A DNA stretch of 64,000 bases. Source: JBBSUQ01 sp964389755 (GTDB taxonomy: Bacteria > Bacteroidota > Bacteroidia > Flavobacteriales_D > Crocinitomicaceae). Shown in pieces: positions 17,763 through 25,597 of the stretch; the stretch's first letter is position 1, and each line of letters starts with the position of its first letter. A model generated the notes under the pieces. It did no database searches and was not told the origin of the DNA. It was given only the letters and a program-made list of their open reading frames with translations. A program made the translations under genes and the position numbers. Location: positions 89,974 through 153,973 of the forward strand of contig CAYMEW010000003.1 in the NCBI GenBank assembly GCA_964389755.1, written 5' to 3'.

Positions 17763-18215
17763 TTAAAAGTAACGTATCATGTTCCTTAATTCCTCTTCCA
17801 CAACGAGGTCTATCTTATCCATAACCTCAAAGTAGACTTTTAGTTTACCTTTTGGTATTTTTTCTGCGAGTTTTTCATTAAAAGCAAGCACGAGCGCTTT
17901 GGCACGTTTACGCATTTCAACGCCTTCTTCGGTGAGAAAGATCAATACTTTGCGTTTGTCGAGCTTATCTTCCTGCCGGCGGATAAGGTTTCGGTCTTCC
18001 ATCATTTTCAGGGTACGCGAAAGACTGGTCGGTTCCATGCCCATGCGCGGACCCAGCTGTGTGCTTGGAGTTCCTTCGCGGTCAACGATCAGCAGGATGA
18101 ATCCTATGGAAATCGTCAGGTCGTGTTCTGCCGCCCGCTGATTGTACATACGGGAGATCTTGTGCCAGGTATGGCGAATCGAATAATCGATCAGTGTTTC
18201 GGGTTTGTTTTCCAT
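17763..18215 (-). CDS. MarR-family transcriptional regulator
   Basis: A 150-residue winged-helix regulator: helix-turn-helix PSTQLGPRMGMEPTSLSRTLKMMED and the wing DKLDKRKVLIFLTEEG. It is the first gene of the operon with the beta-oxidation enzymes, 13 bp before the dehydrogenase, so it probably controls this operon and itself, perhaps with acyl-CoA as ligand as in other fatty-acid regulators of the family. The ligand is not shown by sequence. Possible -7 boxes upstream (AATATTTG and TAATTTTA) are imperfectly spaced from a TTG. Confidence 0.88.
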   Translation of the reverse strand: MENKPETLIDYSIRHTWHKISRMYNQRAAEHDLTISIGFILLIVDREGTPSTQLGPRMGMEPTSLSRTLKMMEDRNLIRRQEDKLDKRKVLIFLTEEGVEMRKRAKALVLAFNEKLAEKIPKGKLKVYFEVMDKIDLVVEEELRNMIRYF

Positions 18216-18386
18216 CTCGATGTTCTAAAATTACAAATATTTTATTAGGCGTGCACAATAAATTTGAAAAAGAAATTCATTTTTCCGGGACCTGTGCTGC
18301 CCGCCCTTGTGATTCATTTTATGCGTGTGGCTAATATATCGATAATTGCCAGTTTACGCCCGGATTTAACTGAATTTAAATAATCT

Positions 18387-18403
18387 ATGCATTGGAAATG
18401 CAT
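18387..18403. promoter_or_regulatory. Perfect short inverted repeat between menC and marR
   Basis: ATGCATT-GGA-AATGCAT, a 7-3-7 perfect inverted repeat, lies in the 216-bp gap between the menC stop and the marR start. It has no T-run, so it is a poor terminator. It shares ATGCAT with the palindrome upstream of the acyl-CoA dehydrogenase. A role as operator is a guess; it is 170 bases from the marR start. Confidence 0.3.
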
Positions 18404-18431
18404 AATTCCTGCAGAGTATATGTCCGATAAG

Positions 18432-19457
18432 TCAGGCGATGTTGCGAAACAGGTGACCGTTCTTTACTACCAGGTCGCTTTCAATGTTGTTGGTGTACAA
18501 CGAACCGGTTCCGAGTCCCTGTGGAAGGGAAAGCGGGTATTCGGCTGCAAATTGTGCAACCGCATTCAGCCCGATATTCGATTCAAGTGCTGAGGTCATC
18601 CACCAGTCTATGTCGCGGGCACGTGCATACCTGATCCATTCGTTGCATCCTTTTATGCCGCCGTGCAGGCTTGGTTTGAGAATGATGAACGGAGGTTTCA
18701 GGAAGTCGAGGAGTGCTTCTTTGTCAAAACGGTCGTGAATTCCGATGAGTTCTTCATCCAGGGCAATGGGCAGGGGAGAGCGTTCGATGATCTTTTTCAT
18801 CCATTCATCCTGCTTCGGTGCAATGGGCTGTTCAATGGAGTGAATATCCAGGGAGGCCAGTTGTTCGAGCCGCCCGAGGCAGTTTTTCGGATTGAACGCG
18901 CCGTTGGCATCCACGCGGATAGTGATCTCTCCTGCGGGATAAGTTTGCCTCAGTTCGCGCAAAATGCTGAATTCCCGGTCGAAGTCTATCGCTCCCACTT
19001 TCATTTTGATACAGGTGAACCCGGCTTCGAGTTTTTCGGCAATCTGTTTTTGCAGGTAGGATTCATCGCCCATCCATACAAGCCCGTTGATCGGGATCTG
19101 TTGTTCTCCGCGGGAAAAGGCATTGTCAAAGATGAGTCTTTTTCCCCCGTTCCTGAGATCGAGCAGGGCCGTTTCCAATCCGAAAAGTATGGATGGGAAG
19201 GTGCGCAGTTTTTCCGGGTTACGCAGGTAATGATCGATGTTGGTACACACTTCGCGTACCTTTTCCTCGTAGTGTTGTGCGCCCGTGAAATCGGGAGAAA
19301 GTCCCGGGATGATACTGCATTCGCCGGTGCCGGTAACGGATGCATCTTCTGTTTCCTGCAGGTAGATGAACCAGGCCATTTTCTGCGTCAATACGCCACG
19401 GCTCGTACCTCCGGGAACTTTAAACTGGAATATTTTTTTTTCGTATCGTGCAAACAT
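18432..19457 (-). CDS. menC: o-Succinylbenzoate synthase
   Basis: Enolase-superfamily enzyme of menaquinone synthesis that dehydrates SHCHC to o-succinylbenzoate. The 341 residues contain the catalytic lysine of FTCIKMKVG, magnesium ligands in RVDANGAF, IEQPI and ALDEEL, and the second catalytic lysine of FIILKPSLHGG. The GLGTGSLY motif near the end is typical of the Bacteroidota branch. Members can also act as dipeptide epimerases or N-succinylamino-acid racemases, but the motif set fits MenC best. It follows tex by 75 bp on the same strand. No other men gene is in the window. Confidence 0.9.
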   Translation of the reverse strand: MFARYEKKIFQFKVPGGTSRGVLTQKMAWFIYLQETEDASVTGTGECSIIPGLSPDFTGAQHYEEKVREVCTNIDHYLRNPEKLRTFPSILFGLETALLDLRNGGKRLIFDNAFSRGEQQIPINGLVWMGDESYLQKQIAEKLEAGFTCIKMKVGAIDFDREFSILRELRQTYPAGEITIRVDANGAFNPKNCLGRLEQLASLDIHSIEQPIAPKQDEWMKKIIERSPLPIALDEELIGIHDRFDKEALLDFLKPPFIILKPSLHGGIKGCNEWIRYARARDIDWWMTSALESNIGLNAVAQFAAEYPLSLPQGLGTGSLYTNNIESDLVVKNGHLFRNIA

Positions 19458-19532
19458 GACCGGTTGTTGAAAAAACAGGAATTTAAAGATGCGAAAAATT
19501 GTTCACCCCACGCACGGGTGCCTCTTCTTTTT

Positions 19533-21644
19533 TCAGTTCACGCGTTTGAGTGCAATGCGCTTCCGTGCAACATCCACTTCGAGTACTTCCACTTCCACGT
19601 GTTCGTGCAGCGCGATGAAACGCGCCGGATCGTCCACGAAGACGTCCGCAAGCTGGCTTTTGTGTATCAGTCCGTTTTCTTTGATCCCGATATTGACGAA
19701 AGCCCCGAAAGCCGTTACATTGGTCACGATACCCGTTACTTTCATCCCGGGAATGAGGTCGGTAATTGTTTTGAGCCGGTGATCAAATTCGAGTACTTCT
19801 GCTTTTTTGCGCGGATCGCGGCCCGGTTTTCGGAGTTCGCGAATAAGGTCTTTAAAGGTATACGGATCAATTTCAGGGAAATCACCTGCTTTGAGTTGAG
19901 CAATCGTTGCTTCGTCGCCGATGAGTTCTTTTGTCGTTTTCCCGATTTTTCGTGCCATCTTATCCACTGCTGCGTAACTTTCAGGGTGTACTGCCGAGTT
20001 GTCCAGTGGATTTTCACTGTTTCGTACGCGCAGAAATCCGGCAGCCTGCTCAAATGCTTTGTCACCGAGGCGTTTGACTTTTTTAAGTTCCGCCCGGTTT
20101 TTAAATCCGCCGTTTTCGGTTCGGAAAGCAACGATGTTTTCGGCCAGTGCCGGTCCGAGCCCGGAAACATATCCGAGCAGGTAGGGCGAAGCCGTGTTCA
20201 GGTCCACGCCCACGGAATTTACGCTGGATACGATCACATCTTCAAGTGCTGATTTCAGGCGTGCCTGGTCCACGTCGTGCTGGTATTGTCCGACGCCGAT
20301 CGATTTGGGGTCGATCTTTACAAGTTCCGAAAGTGGATCCATGAGCCTTCGTCCGATCGAGACGCTGCCACGTACGGTGACATCGTGATCGGGAAATTCC
20401 TTGCGGGCTACCGAACTTGCCGAATAGACCGAAGCACCGTCTTCCCGTACCACGAATACCTCTACGTCCCGGTTAAAACGGATGTGACGAACGAGGTTTT
20501 CTGTCTCGCGTCCGGCCGTTCCGTCACCGATCGCAATGGCTTCGATCTTATAAGCTTCGACGAGCTGCGATATCTTCGCTTGCGCCGCGCTCCGTTCATT
20601 TTGTGGCGGATGCGGATAAATGGTCGTGTTGGTGAGCAGGTCTCCGTTCTCATCGAGGCAAACCACTTTACATCCGGTGCGAAAACCGGGGTCCACGGCA
20701 AGTATCCGTTTGCTTCCGAGAGGTGGAGCAAGCAGCAACTGGCGAAGGTTTACCGAAAATATATTGATCGCTTCTTCGTCTGCTTTTTCGCGGACTTCGT
20801 TCATCACTTCATTTTCGAGCGACGGTGCGAGCAGGCGTTTGTAACTTTCGCGACATGCTTCGGAAACCAGTTTTGAGCAGGCGTCGTTTCCTTTCACGAA
20901 AAAGCGTTCGATCTGTTCGAGTGCATCCTCTTCCGTCGGCAGGGCATGAACATTGAGAATTCCTTCGCGCGCTGCGCGGCTGATGGCCAGGAAGCGGTGT
21001 GATGAACTCCGGTGCAGGGGCTCTTCAAATTCGAAGTAATTGGCATATTTCTGACCTTCTTCGGCTTTCCCTTTGACGAGTTTCGAACGCAGAACAGCTT
21101 TTTTCCGGAATATGTTCCGCAACCTTCCGCGCAGGGAGCTGTTTTCATTGATCCATTCCGCGATGATGTCCTTTGCGCCCTGGATGGCGGCTTCTTCATT
21201 TTCAATGTCGTTCTTAACAAAACGTTCGGCTATCTGGAAGGGATCTCCGCCGCGTTGCGACATGATCATTTTGGCGAGCGGTTCGAGTCCGGCTTTTTTG
21301 GCTTTTTCACCGCGTGTCTGTCGTTTTTGACGGAAAGGCAGGTAGAGGTCTTCGAGCGTTGCGGAATCGAAGGTATGCAGGATGCTTTCACGAAGATCGT
21401 CGGTCAGTTTTCCCTGTTCTTCGATCGCCTGGAGAATAGTCTGACGACGTTGTTCCAGTTCGCGGTACTTTTTGGCCGTGTCCCGGATCGCGGTAATCTG
21501 TACTTCGTCCATACCACCGGTCCGTTCTTTGCGATAACGTGCAATGAAAGGTACTGTCGCTCCCTCGTCGAGCAATTTGAGTACAGCTTCGGCGGGGCGT
21601 TCGGAAATGGAAAGTTGCTGTTTTATGAAGGCCAGAATGTTCAT
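19533..21644 (-). CDS. tex: Tex-family RNA-binding transcription accessory protein
   Basis: Conserved nucleic-acid-binding protein linked to transcription. The 703 residues show the Tex N-terminal helical region (GATVPFIARYRKERTGG), a YqgF/RNase H-like domain (ILAVDPGFRTGCKVV), a helix-hairpin-helix region (VDLNTASPYLLGYVSGLGPALA) and a C-terminal S1 domain (GMKVTGIVTNVTAFGAFVNIGI). Length is a little below the usual 710-780. It is divergent from the RlpA-like gene with 79 bp between them. A near -7 box (CATTTTTG, minus strand, 21684-21691) precedes it. Confidence 0.95.
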   Translation of the reverse strand: MNILAFIKQQLSISERPAEAVLKLLDEGATVPFIARYRKERTGGMDEVQITAIRDTAKKYRELEQRRQTILQAIEEQGKLTDDLRESILHTFDSATLEDLYLPFRQKRQTRGEKAKKAGLEPLAKMIMSQRGGDPFQIAERFVKNDIENEEAAIQGAKDIIAEWINENSSLRGRLRNIFRKKAVLRSKLVKGKAEEGQKYANYFEFEEPLHRSSSHRFLAISRAAREGILNVHALPTEEDALEQIERFFVKGNDACSKLVSEACRESYKRLLAPSLENEVMNEVREKADEEAINIFSVNLRQLLLAPPLGSKRILAVDPGFRTGCKVVCLDENGDLLTNTTIYPHPPQNERSAAQAKISQLVEAYKIEAIAIGDGTAGRETENLVRHIRFNRDVEVFVVREDGASVYSASSVARKEFPDHDVTVRGSVSIGRRLMDPLSELVKIDPKSIGVGQYQHDVDQARLKSALEDVIVSSVNSVGVDLNTASPYLLGYVSGLGPALAENIVAFRTENGGFKNRAELKKVKRLGDKAFEQAAGFLRVRNSENPLDNSAVHPESYAAVDKMARKIGKTTKELIGDEATIAQLKAGDFPEIDPYTFKDLIRELRKPGRDPRKKAEVLEFDHRLKTITDLIPGMKVTGIVTNVTAFGAFVNIGIKENGLIHKSQLADVFVDDPARFIALHEHVEVEVLEVDVARKRIALKRVN

Positions 21645-21672
21645 GCGTTTTGTTAAGTGTTTGCTATTTTTT

Positions 21673-21702
21673 TTGAACTGTCACAAAAATGCAATAAATT
21701 TT
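21673..21702 (+). promoter_or_regulatory. Candidate promoter of the RlpA-like gene
   Basis: TTG at 21673-21675, 19 bases, then TAAATTTT at 21695-21702, a 7-of-8 match to TAnnTTTG. Expected transcription start is about 15 bases before the ATG at 21724. Confidence 0.45.
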
Positions 21703-21723
21703 CCGCTCAAAGCCTGTTGCAAG

Positions 21724-22071
21724 ATGCGTAAATTACTTTTCTTTTCCCTGTTTTTGCTGGCGTCGTTTGTCGTCGCTGATAAAAGCGTACAGACCGGTAA
21801 AGCGAGCTATTATGCCGACCGTTTCGAAGGAAGGAAAACAGCTTCGGGGGAAGTTTTTTCACAGGATGAACTGACGGCTGCGCACAAAACGCTGGCTTTC
21901 GGAACGCTGGTTCGTGTAACAAATCTGACAAATGATTCGACGGTGGTTGTAAAGATCAACGACCGCATGGGGGCGCGCTCCCCGCATTTGATCGACCTGA
22001 CGAAACGGGCTGCACGACAACTCGACTTTCTGAAAAAGGGTGTGGCGCGTGTGAAAGTGGAAGAACTCTAA
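21724..22071 (+). CDS. RlpA-like double-psi beta-barrel protein
   Basis: A 115-residue exported protein: signal peptide MRKLLFFSLFLLASFVVA followed by one RlpA-type double-psi beta-barrel (GKASYYADRFEGRKTASGE ... AAHKTLAFGTLVRVTN ... VKINDRM ... IDLTKRAARQL). In RlpA this domain is a lytic transglycosylase acting on glycan strands free of stem peptides; the conserved His (AAHK) and Asp (INDR) positions are kept. There is no SPOR domain and no lipobox, unlike E. coli RlpA. An upstream start at 21544 would run through the tex promoter region and lacks a signal peptide; the promoter at 21673-21702 supports the ATG at 21724. Confidence 0.88.
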   Translation: MRKLLFFSLFLLASFVVADKSVQTGKASYYADRFEGRKTASGEVFSQDELTAAHKTLAFGTLVRVTNLTNDSTVVVKINDRMGARSPHLIDLTKRAARQLDFLKKGVARVKVEEL

Positions 22072-22122
22072 GGTCACCCGCGAAAATTCCATTATTTTAG
22101 CCTTCTCAAAAAACTACTTGAT

Positions 22123-22920
22123 ATGAAAGAGCAATTGAACGCGCGCCTGCAGCGCGGCTATAATTTTGAATTCAGCAAATACATTTCCGACGGGTTTCGA
22201 TTTACGAATGAGAACATTGGTTTACAGATCGCATTCGGCCTGCTCGCCTTTTTGACTCTGGTAGCGGCCGGTTTGGTACCTGTACTCGGCTCACTTGCAG
22301 TTAACCTCTTCGTGTCCGATTGCCTTTTGATCGGTTTTGCCCTGGGTGTGACGCATTACCTGCGAACCGGCATGGGTGATTTCGGAAGCTACTGGACGGG
22401 GTTTCGCTTTGCAGGACAGATCATTTTGTTCCGTTTGTTACTGATTCTTCCGGGATTACTGGTTGTTGGACTCTTATTCCTCACACCTGCGCAGGGACTT
22501 ATTCGCGAATACATAGACTCGGTACAAACGCAGCAAACGCCTGACCAGGATACGATGGTATTCTTCTTTATGCAGGCCATTTTTTGGATATTCCTGGCTT
22601 CACTGGTATTCGGCTTTTTGCTCACACCGATGGTATTTGTTCCGTTCTTCATTGTATTCTACAAACTGAATGCCTGGGATGCGATCGTGTACAGTTACCG
22701 CTTCGTGACGCGCAAATGGCTTGCAACCTTCGGCCTTGTTATTCTTGCCGGCCTGATCGGTGTTGCCGGTTTTATCATGCTTGTCATTGGCGCCCTCTAT
22801 ACGTTTCCGGCCATGCGTAATATCTTGTTCGCCTGTTTTATGGGGCTGACTGGCTTTGATCCGCGACTGGATAATAAAGAGATCCCGGATAACTCGGACC
22901 TGTTAGACACCGCCCTGTAA
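22123..22920 (+). CDS. Integral membrane protein of unknown function
   Basis: A 265-residue protein with about five or six transmembrane helices (around residues 36-60, 63-85, 100-128, 148-180 and 203-235), including long breaking helices with Gly and Pro. The N-terminal segment NFEFSKYISDGFRFTNENIG resembles the amphipathic lead of membrane proteins that Bacteroidota annotations describe only by DUF. No catalytic motif is seen. It lies 52 bp after the RlpA-like gene and 5 bp before the CoA-transferase gene, so it is probably co-transcribed with the following two genes. Confidence 0.75.
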   Translation: MKEQLNARLQRGYNFEFSKYISDGFRFTNENIGLQIAFGLLAFLTLVAAGLVPVLGSLAVNLFVSDCLLIGFALGVTHYLRTGMGDFGSYWTGFRFAGQIILFRLLLILPGLLVVGLLFLTPAQGLIREYIDSVQTQQTPDQDTMVFFFMQAIFWIFLASLVFGFLLTPMVFVPFFIVFYKLNAWDAIVYSYRFVTRKWLATFGLVILAGLIGVAGFIMLVIGALYTFPAMRNILFACFMGLTGFDPRLDNKEIPDNSDLLDTAL

Positions 22921-22925
22921 CGATT

Positions 22926-23996
22926 ATGTTTTTAAAAGGCCTGAAAGTCATCGATGCATCCACCGTACTGGCGGGTCCGTCGGTGGCTTCTTTTTTTGCA
23001 GAACTGGGCGCGGATGTGCTTAAAGTTGAGAATCCTGCAAATCCGGATGTTACGCGAAGCTGGAAACTTCCTGTTGAAGATCCGAAGACTCCGGTATCGG
23101 CTTACTTCGCATCCGTCAATTACAAAAAAAGGTATCGTTCGGTCGATCTGAAGTCAGGTGAAGGACACGCTGCTTTTTGCGCATTGGTCCGTGAAGCCGA
23201 TATGCTGATCACAAACTTTAAGTACGGCGATGCTTCGCGTCTGAAACTGGAAGATGCGGACCTTTTCGCCATAAATCCGCAACTCATTATTGGTAAGATT
23301 AACGGTTTCGGAACGGATAGTCAGCGCGTTGCTTACGACCTTATTTTACAGGCTGAGGCAGGCTATATGTCGATGAACGGAATGCCGGAGAGCGGTCCTG
23401 TGAAAATGCCTGTCGCCCTGATCGATGTGCTTGCCGCACATCAGCTTAAAGAAGCACTTTTACTGGCCTTGATTCGCAAAGAGCGGGAAGGACAACAATT
23501 CCGCGGAGTCAGCGTCAGTGTATCGCTTTTCGAAGCTGCGCTCACGGCACTTGTTAACCAGGCATCGAATTACCTGATGACCGGGTCCGTGCCTAAACGC
23601 CTGGGGAGCCTGCACCCGAATATTGCTCCGTACGGTGAATTGTTCCAAACGAATGATGACGCAGAAATCACCTTTGCGATCGGCAGTGATCTGCATTTCG
23701 AACGACTTTGTAAAATTCTCGGCTTACCACAGTTGCTCTCGGATGAACGCTTTATGCATAATCAGCAACGTGTACAAAACCGGCGGGAATTGCGTGAATG
23801 CCTGGAAAAAACAATTCGGGACTGGAATTCCGAAGATCTGTTGGAAAAGCTGGTAGCGCAGAACGTTCCTGCGGGAAAGATCCGTTCACTGGATGAAGTC
23901 TTTTCAAATCCTGCGGCCTCCCGACTGGTTATCTCCGAAGAAATTGACGGACAGGAGACCCGCCGCGTTTCACAAATTGCTTTTCGATGGGAATAG
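22926..23996 (+). CDS. Class III CoA-transferase (CaiB/BaiF family)
   Basis: Transfers CoA between carboxylic acids. The N-terminal segment GLKVIDASTVLAGP and AELGADVLKVENP are family signatures, and Asp167 in ALIDVLAAHQ is the expected catalytic aspartate. At 356 residues it is a little shorter than typical members (about 380-430). Substrate is not evident; alpha-methylacyl-CoA racemase is a related alternative, but the DxxxxH context favours a transferase. It is 5 bp downstream of the membrane-protein gene and overlaps the GNAT gene by 10 bp. Confidence 0.88.
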   Translation: MFLKGLKVIDASTVLAGPSVASFFAELGADVLKVENPANPDVTRSWKLPVEDPKTPVSAYFASVNYKKRYRSVDLKSGEGHAAFCALVREADMLITNFKYGDASRLKLEDADLFAINPQLIIGKINGFGTDSQRVAYDLILQAEAGYMSMNGMPESGPVKMPVALIDVLAAHQLKEALLLALIRKEREGQQFRGVSVSVSLFEAALTALVNQASNYLMTGSVPKRLGSLHPNIAPYGELFQTNDDAEITFAIGSDLHFERLCKILGLPQLLSDERFMHNQQRVQNRRELRECLEKTIRDWNSEDLLEKLVAQNVPAGKIRSLDEVFSNPAASRLVISEEIDGQETRRVSQIAFRWE

Positions 23997-24421
23997 AGAT
24001 CCGAAGTCCGCGCTCCGAAAGAGAATGGGATGACTATTATGCGCTGCGTTACGAAGTTCTGCGAAAACCACTGGATCAGCCGCCTGGCAGCGAACGCAAC
24101 GAAGGCGATTCAAATGCGCACCATTTTGCGCTCTATCGGGACGGAAAACTAGTCGCTGTGGCCCGCCTGGATGAGGTCGATGCGCAGCATGCGCAGACAC
24201 GTTTCGTAGCCGTTGATCCGACCCTTCAGCGCCAGGGTGTCGGGATGCTGATCATGGATGCCGTGGAAAATGCGGCGCGAACCGGAGGGAAACGAAAAAT
24301 GATACTGCATGCACGCGATTACGCGGTGAATTTTTACCTCAAACGCGGGTATACGCTGATCGGCGAATCACACAAGCTATTCGGAGTGCTGCAGCACTAC
24401 CTGATGGAAAAAGAATTGTAA
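23987..24421 (+). CDS. GNAT-family N-acetyltransferase
   Basis: A single GNAT domain of 144 residues. Motif A reads VAVDPTLQRQGVGMLIMD, with the acetyl-CoA-binding RQGVGM loop, followed by AARTGGKRKMILHARDYAVNFYLKRGY, typical of ElaA-like acyltransferases. The acceptor is unknown. The start overlaps the CoA-transferase end by 10 bp, so translation is likely coupled. The last base of its stop codon is the first base of the inverted-repeat element at 24421-24524. Confidence 0.85.
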   Translation: MGIEIRSPRSEREWDDYYALRYEVLRKPLDQPPGSERNEGDSNAHHFALYRDGKLVAVARLDEVDAQHAQTRFVAVDPTLQRQGVGMLIMDAVENAARTGGKRKMILHARDYAVNFYLKRGYTLIGESHKLFGVLQHYLMEKEL

Positions 24422-24524
24422 TTAACGTGAATTCGGGATAAGAATTTTGTCAGAATTTTATAAAATTGGGTGGCTGTTAGGCGTCTTTATGAGACATAGC
24501 GAGCTATCCGGAATTCACGTTAAT
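24421..24524. repeat. 104-bp element with 20-bp terminal inverted repeats
   Basis: Left arm ATTAACGTGAATTCGGGATA (24421-24440) and right arm TATCCGGAATTCACGTTAAT (24505-24524) are inverted copies with 19 of 20 positions matching. The 64 bases between contain a perfect 14-bp palindrome AATTTTATAAAATT (24454-24467), a direct repeat of AGAATTTT, and no gene. The element fills the whole gap between two convergent genes: each stop codon shares one base with an arm. It looks like a non-autonomous palindromic repeat (MITE or REP-like) at the boundary of the polysaccharide locus. A very long-range terminator is possible but there is no T-run. Confidence 0.7.
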
Positions 24525-25597
24525 CAGGAGAATAAGTCCAGGTAGCGCATGCGGTTGGCGTCCGTAGAATACCGTTCACGAACCGTTTGCTGTCCCGCTA
24601 AACCTGTTTTTTGCCTGAGTGCTTCACTTTCCAGTAATGTTTTGATTACATCGTACCATTCGTCGGGTTCCCCGGCCAGGAAACCATTTGTTCCATGATC
24701 AATCAGTTCCAGGTTCATGCCAACGGGAGAAACGACCGAAGGAATTCCGAGTGCCATATATTGCAGTGCTTTGAAGGCACATTTTCCACGTGCCCACTCG
24801 GTATCCGGTAGCGGCATGAGCCCGATCGCAAAGGTTTTCATTTGTTCAATTTCAACAGCTTTGCTCCAGGGAATGAATTCCAGGAAATCCGCTTCGAATT
24901 CCGGCTTGCGATCAGAGATCACGCAGAGTTGAAAGGGATGCGTAAGTGCCAGTTTTTTGAGAACAGGAATAAGTGGCAGCAGGTATGCTACTGTGGAATG
25001 TGTTCCGGTCCAACCGATGACGGTTTTGTTTTTCGCATGATTGATTGTTCCTTGGTGCAGGTTCAGGTCAATTGTTGTCGGAACGACCCGGACATCCTGG
25101 GCATAGTTCAGAGCGTAGTCGGCTAAAAATGCATTTCCGCAACTGACGCGGTGGGCAAGCCGGCAGATGGTCCCTGTTTTACGGTGCCACTTCAGGCGGG
25201 AAACGAAAGCATTTCCCGCGGAGGTGTTTTGAAGCCAGATTGCATCGTCGAAATCATAAATGATTGGTTTGCGCAATACGCGTGCGATGAACCATTCGAA
25301 GACGGGCGGTCCCACCGGCGCAGCTTCGCGATGAATAAAGACGAGGTCTGCTTTCGAAAGTCTGAATAACAGTGCTGTTCGCCGTATGAAGCCGGCCAGA
25401 ACGCCCGTTAATTTTGCTCCGATTTTTCCTCTTTTATAGAGGTCCTGCCAGGCTTTTTCGGACAGAAAGGCATGCGTTGAAAAACGAAAACCCTGTTCCC
25501 GGAGGAAGGGAAGATACTGCTCGAAACGAAAGCGCTGCGATGCGGCCGTTCCCTGCGGATAAGGACAAAGAATAAAAACGTGTTTGGATTTAGTCAT
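24524..25597 (-). CDS. Glycosyltransferase (GT-B fold, GT4-like)
   Basis: A putative GT-B glycosyltransferase of about 357 residues. It starts VFILCPYPQGTAASQRFRFEQYLPFLREQG, has a central FIHREAAPVGPPVFEW, the linker TVIGWTGTHSTVAYLLPLIPVLKKL and the donor-site region FKALQYMALGIPSVVSPVGMN ending in ELIDHGTNGFLA, which fits GT4 enzymes. It has no signal or membrane helix. The 5' region overlaps the preceding epimerase gene: the ATG at 25597 gives an 8-bp overlap, while a start four codons earlier is possible. It is the last gene of the polysaccharide locus. Sugar donor and linkage are unknown. Confidence 0.85.
   Translation of the reverse strand: MTKSKHVFILCPYPQGTAASQRFRFEQYLPFLREQGFRFSTHAFLSEKAWQDLYKRGKIGAKLTGVLAGFIRRTALLFRLSKADLVFIHREAAPVGPPVFEWFIARVLRKPIIYDFDDAIWLQNTSAGNAFVSRLKWHRKTGTICRLAHRVSCGNAFLADYALNYAQDVRVVPTTIDLNLHQGTINHAKNKTVIGWTGTHSTVAYLLPLIPVLKKLALTHPFQLCVISDRKPEFEADFLEFIPWSKAVEIEQMKTFAIGLMPLPDTEWARGKCAFKALQYMALGIPSVVSPVGMNLELIDHGTNGFLAGEPDEWYDVIKTLLESEALRQKTGLAGQQTVRERYSTDANRMRYLDLFS

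Noticed and set aside
18663..20252. Plus-strand open frame of 529 codons across menC and tex
   Set aside because: It lies opposite two well-supported genes and crosses their boundary; no domain is seen.
21544..21723. Longer start of the RlpA-like gene
   Set aside because: The extension is antisense to tex and lacks a signal peptide; the promoter at 21673-21702 lies inside it.
24421..24524. Simple rho-independent terminator between convergent genes
   Set aside because: The arms are 64 bases apart and no T-run follows either arm.
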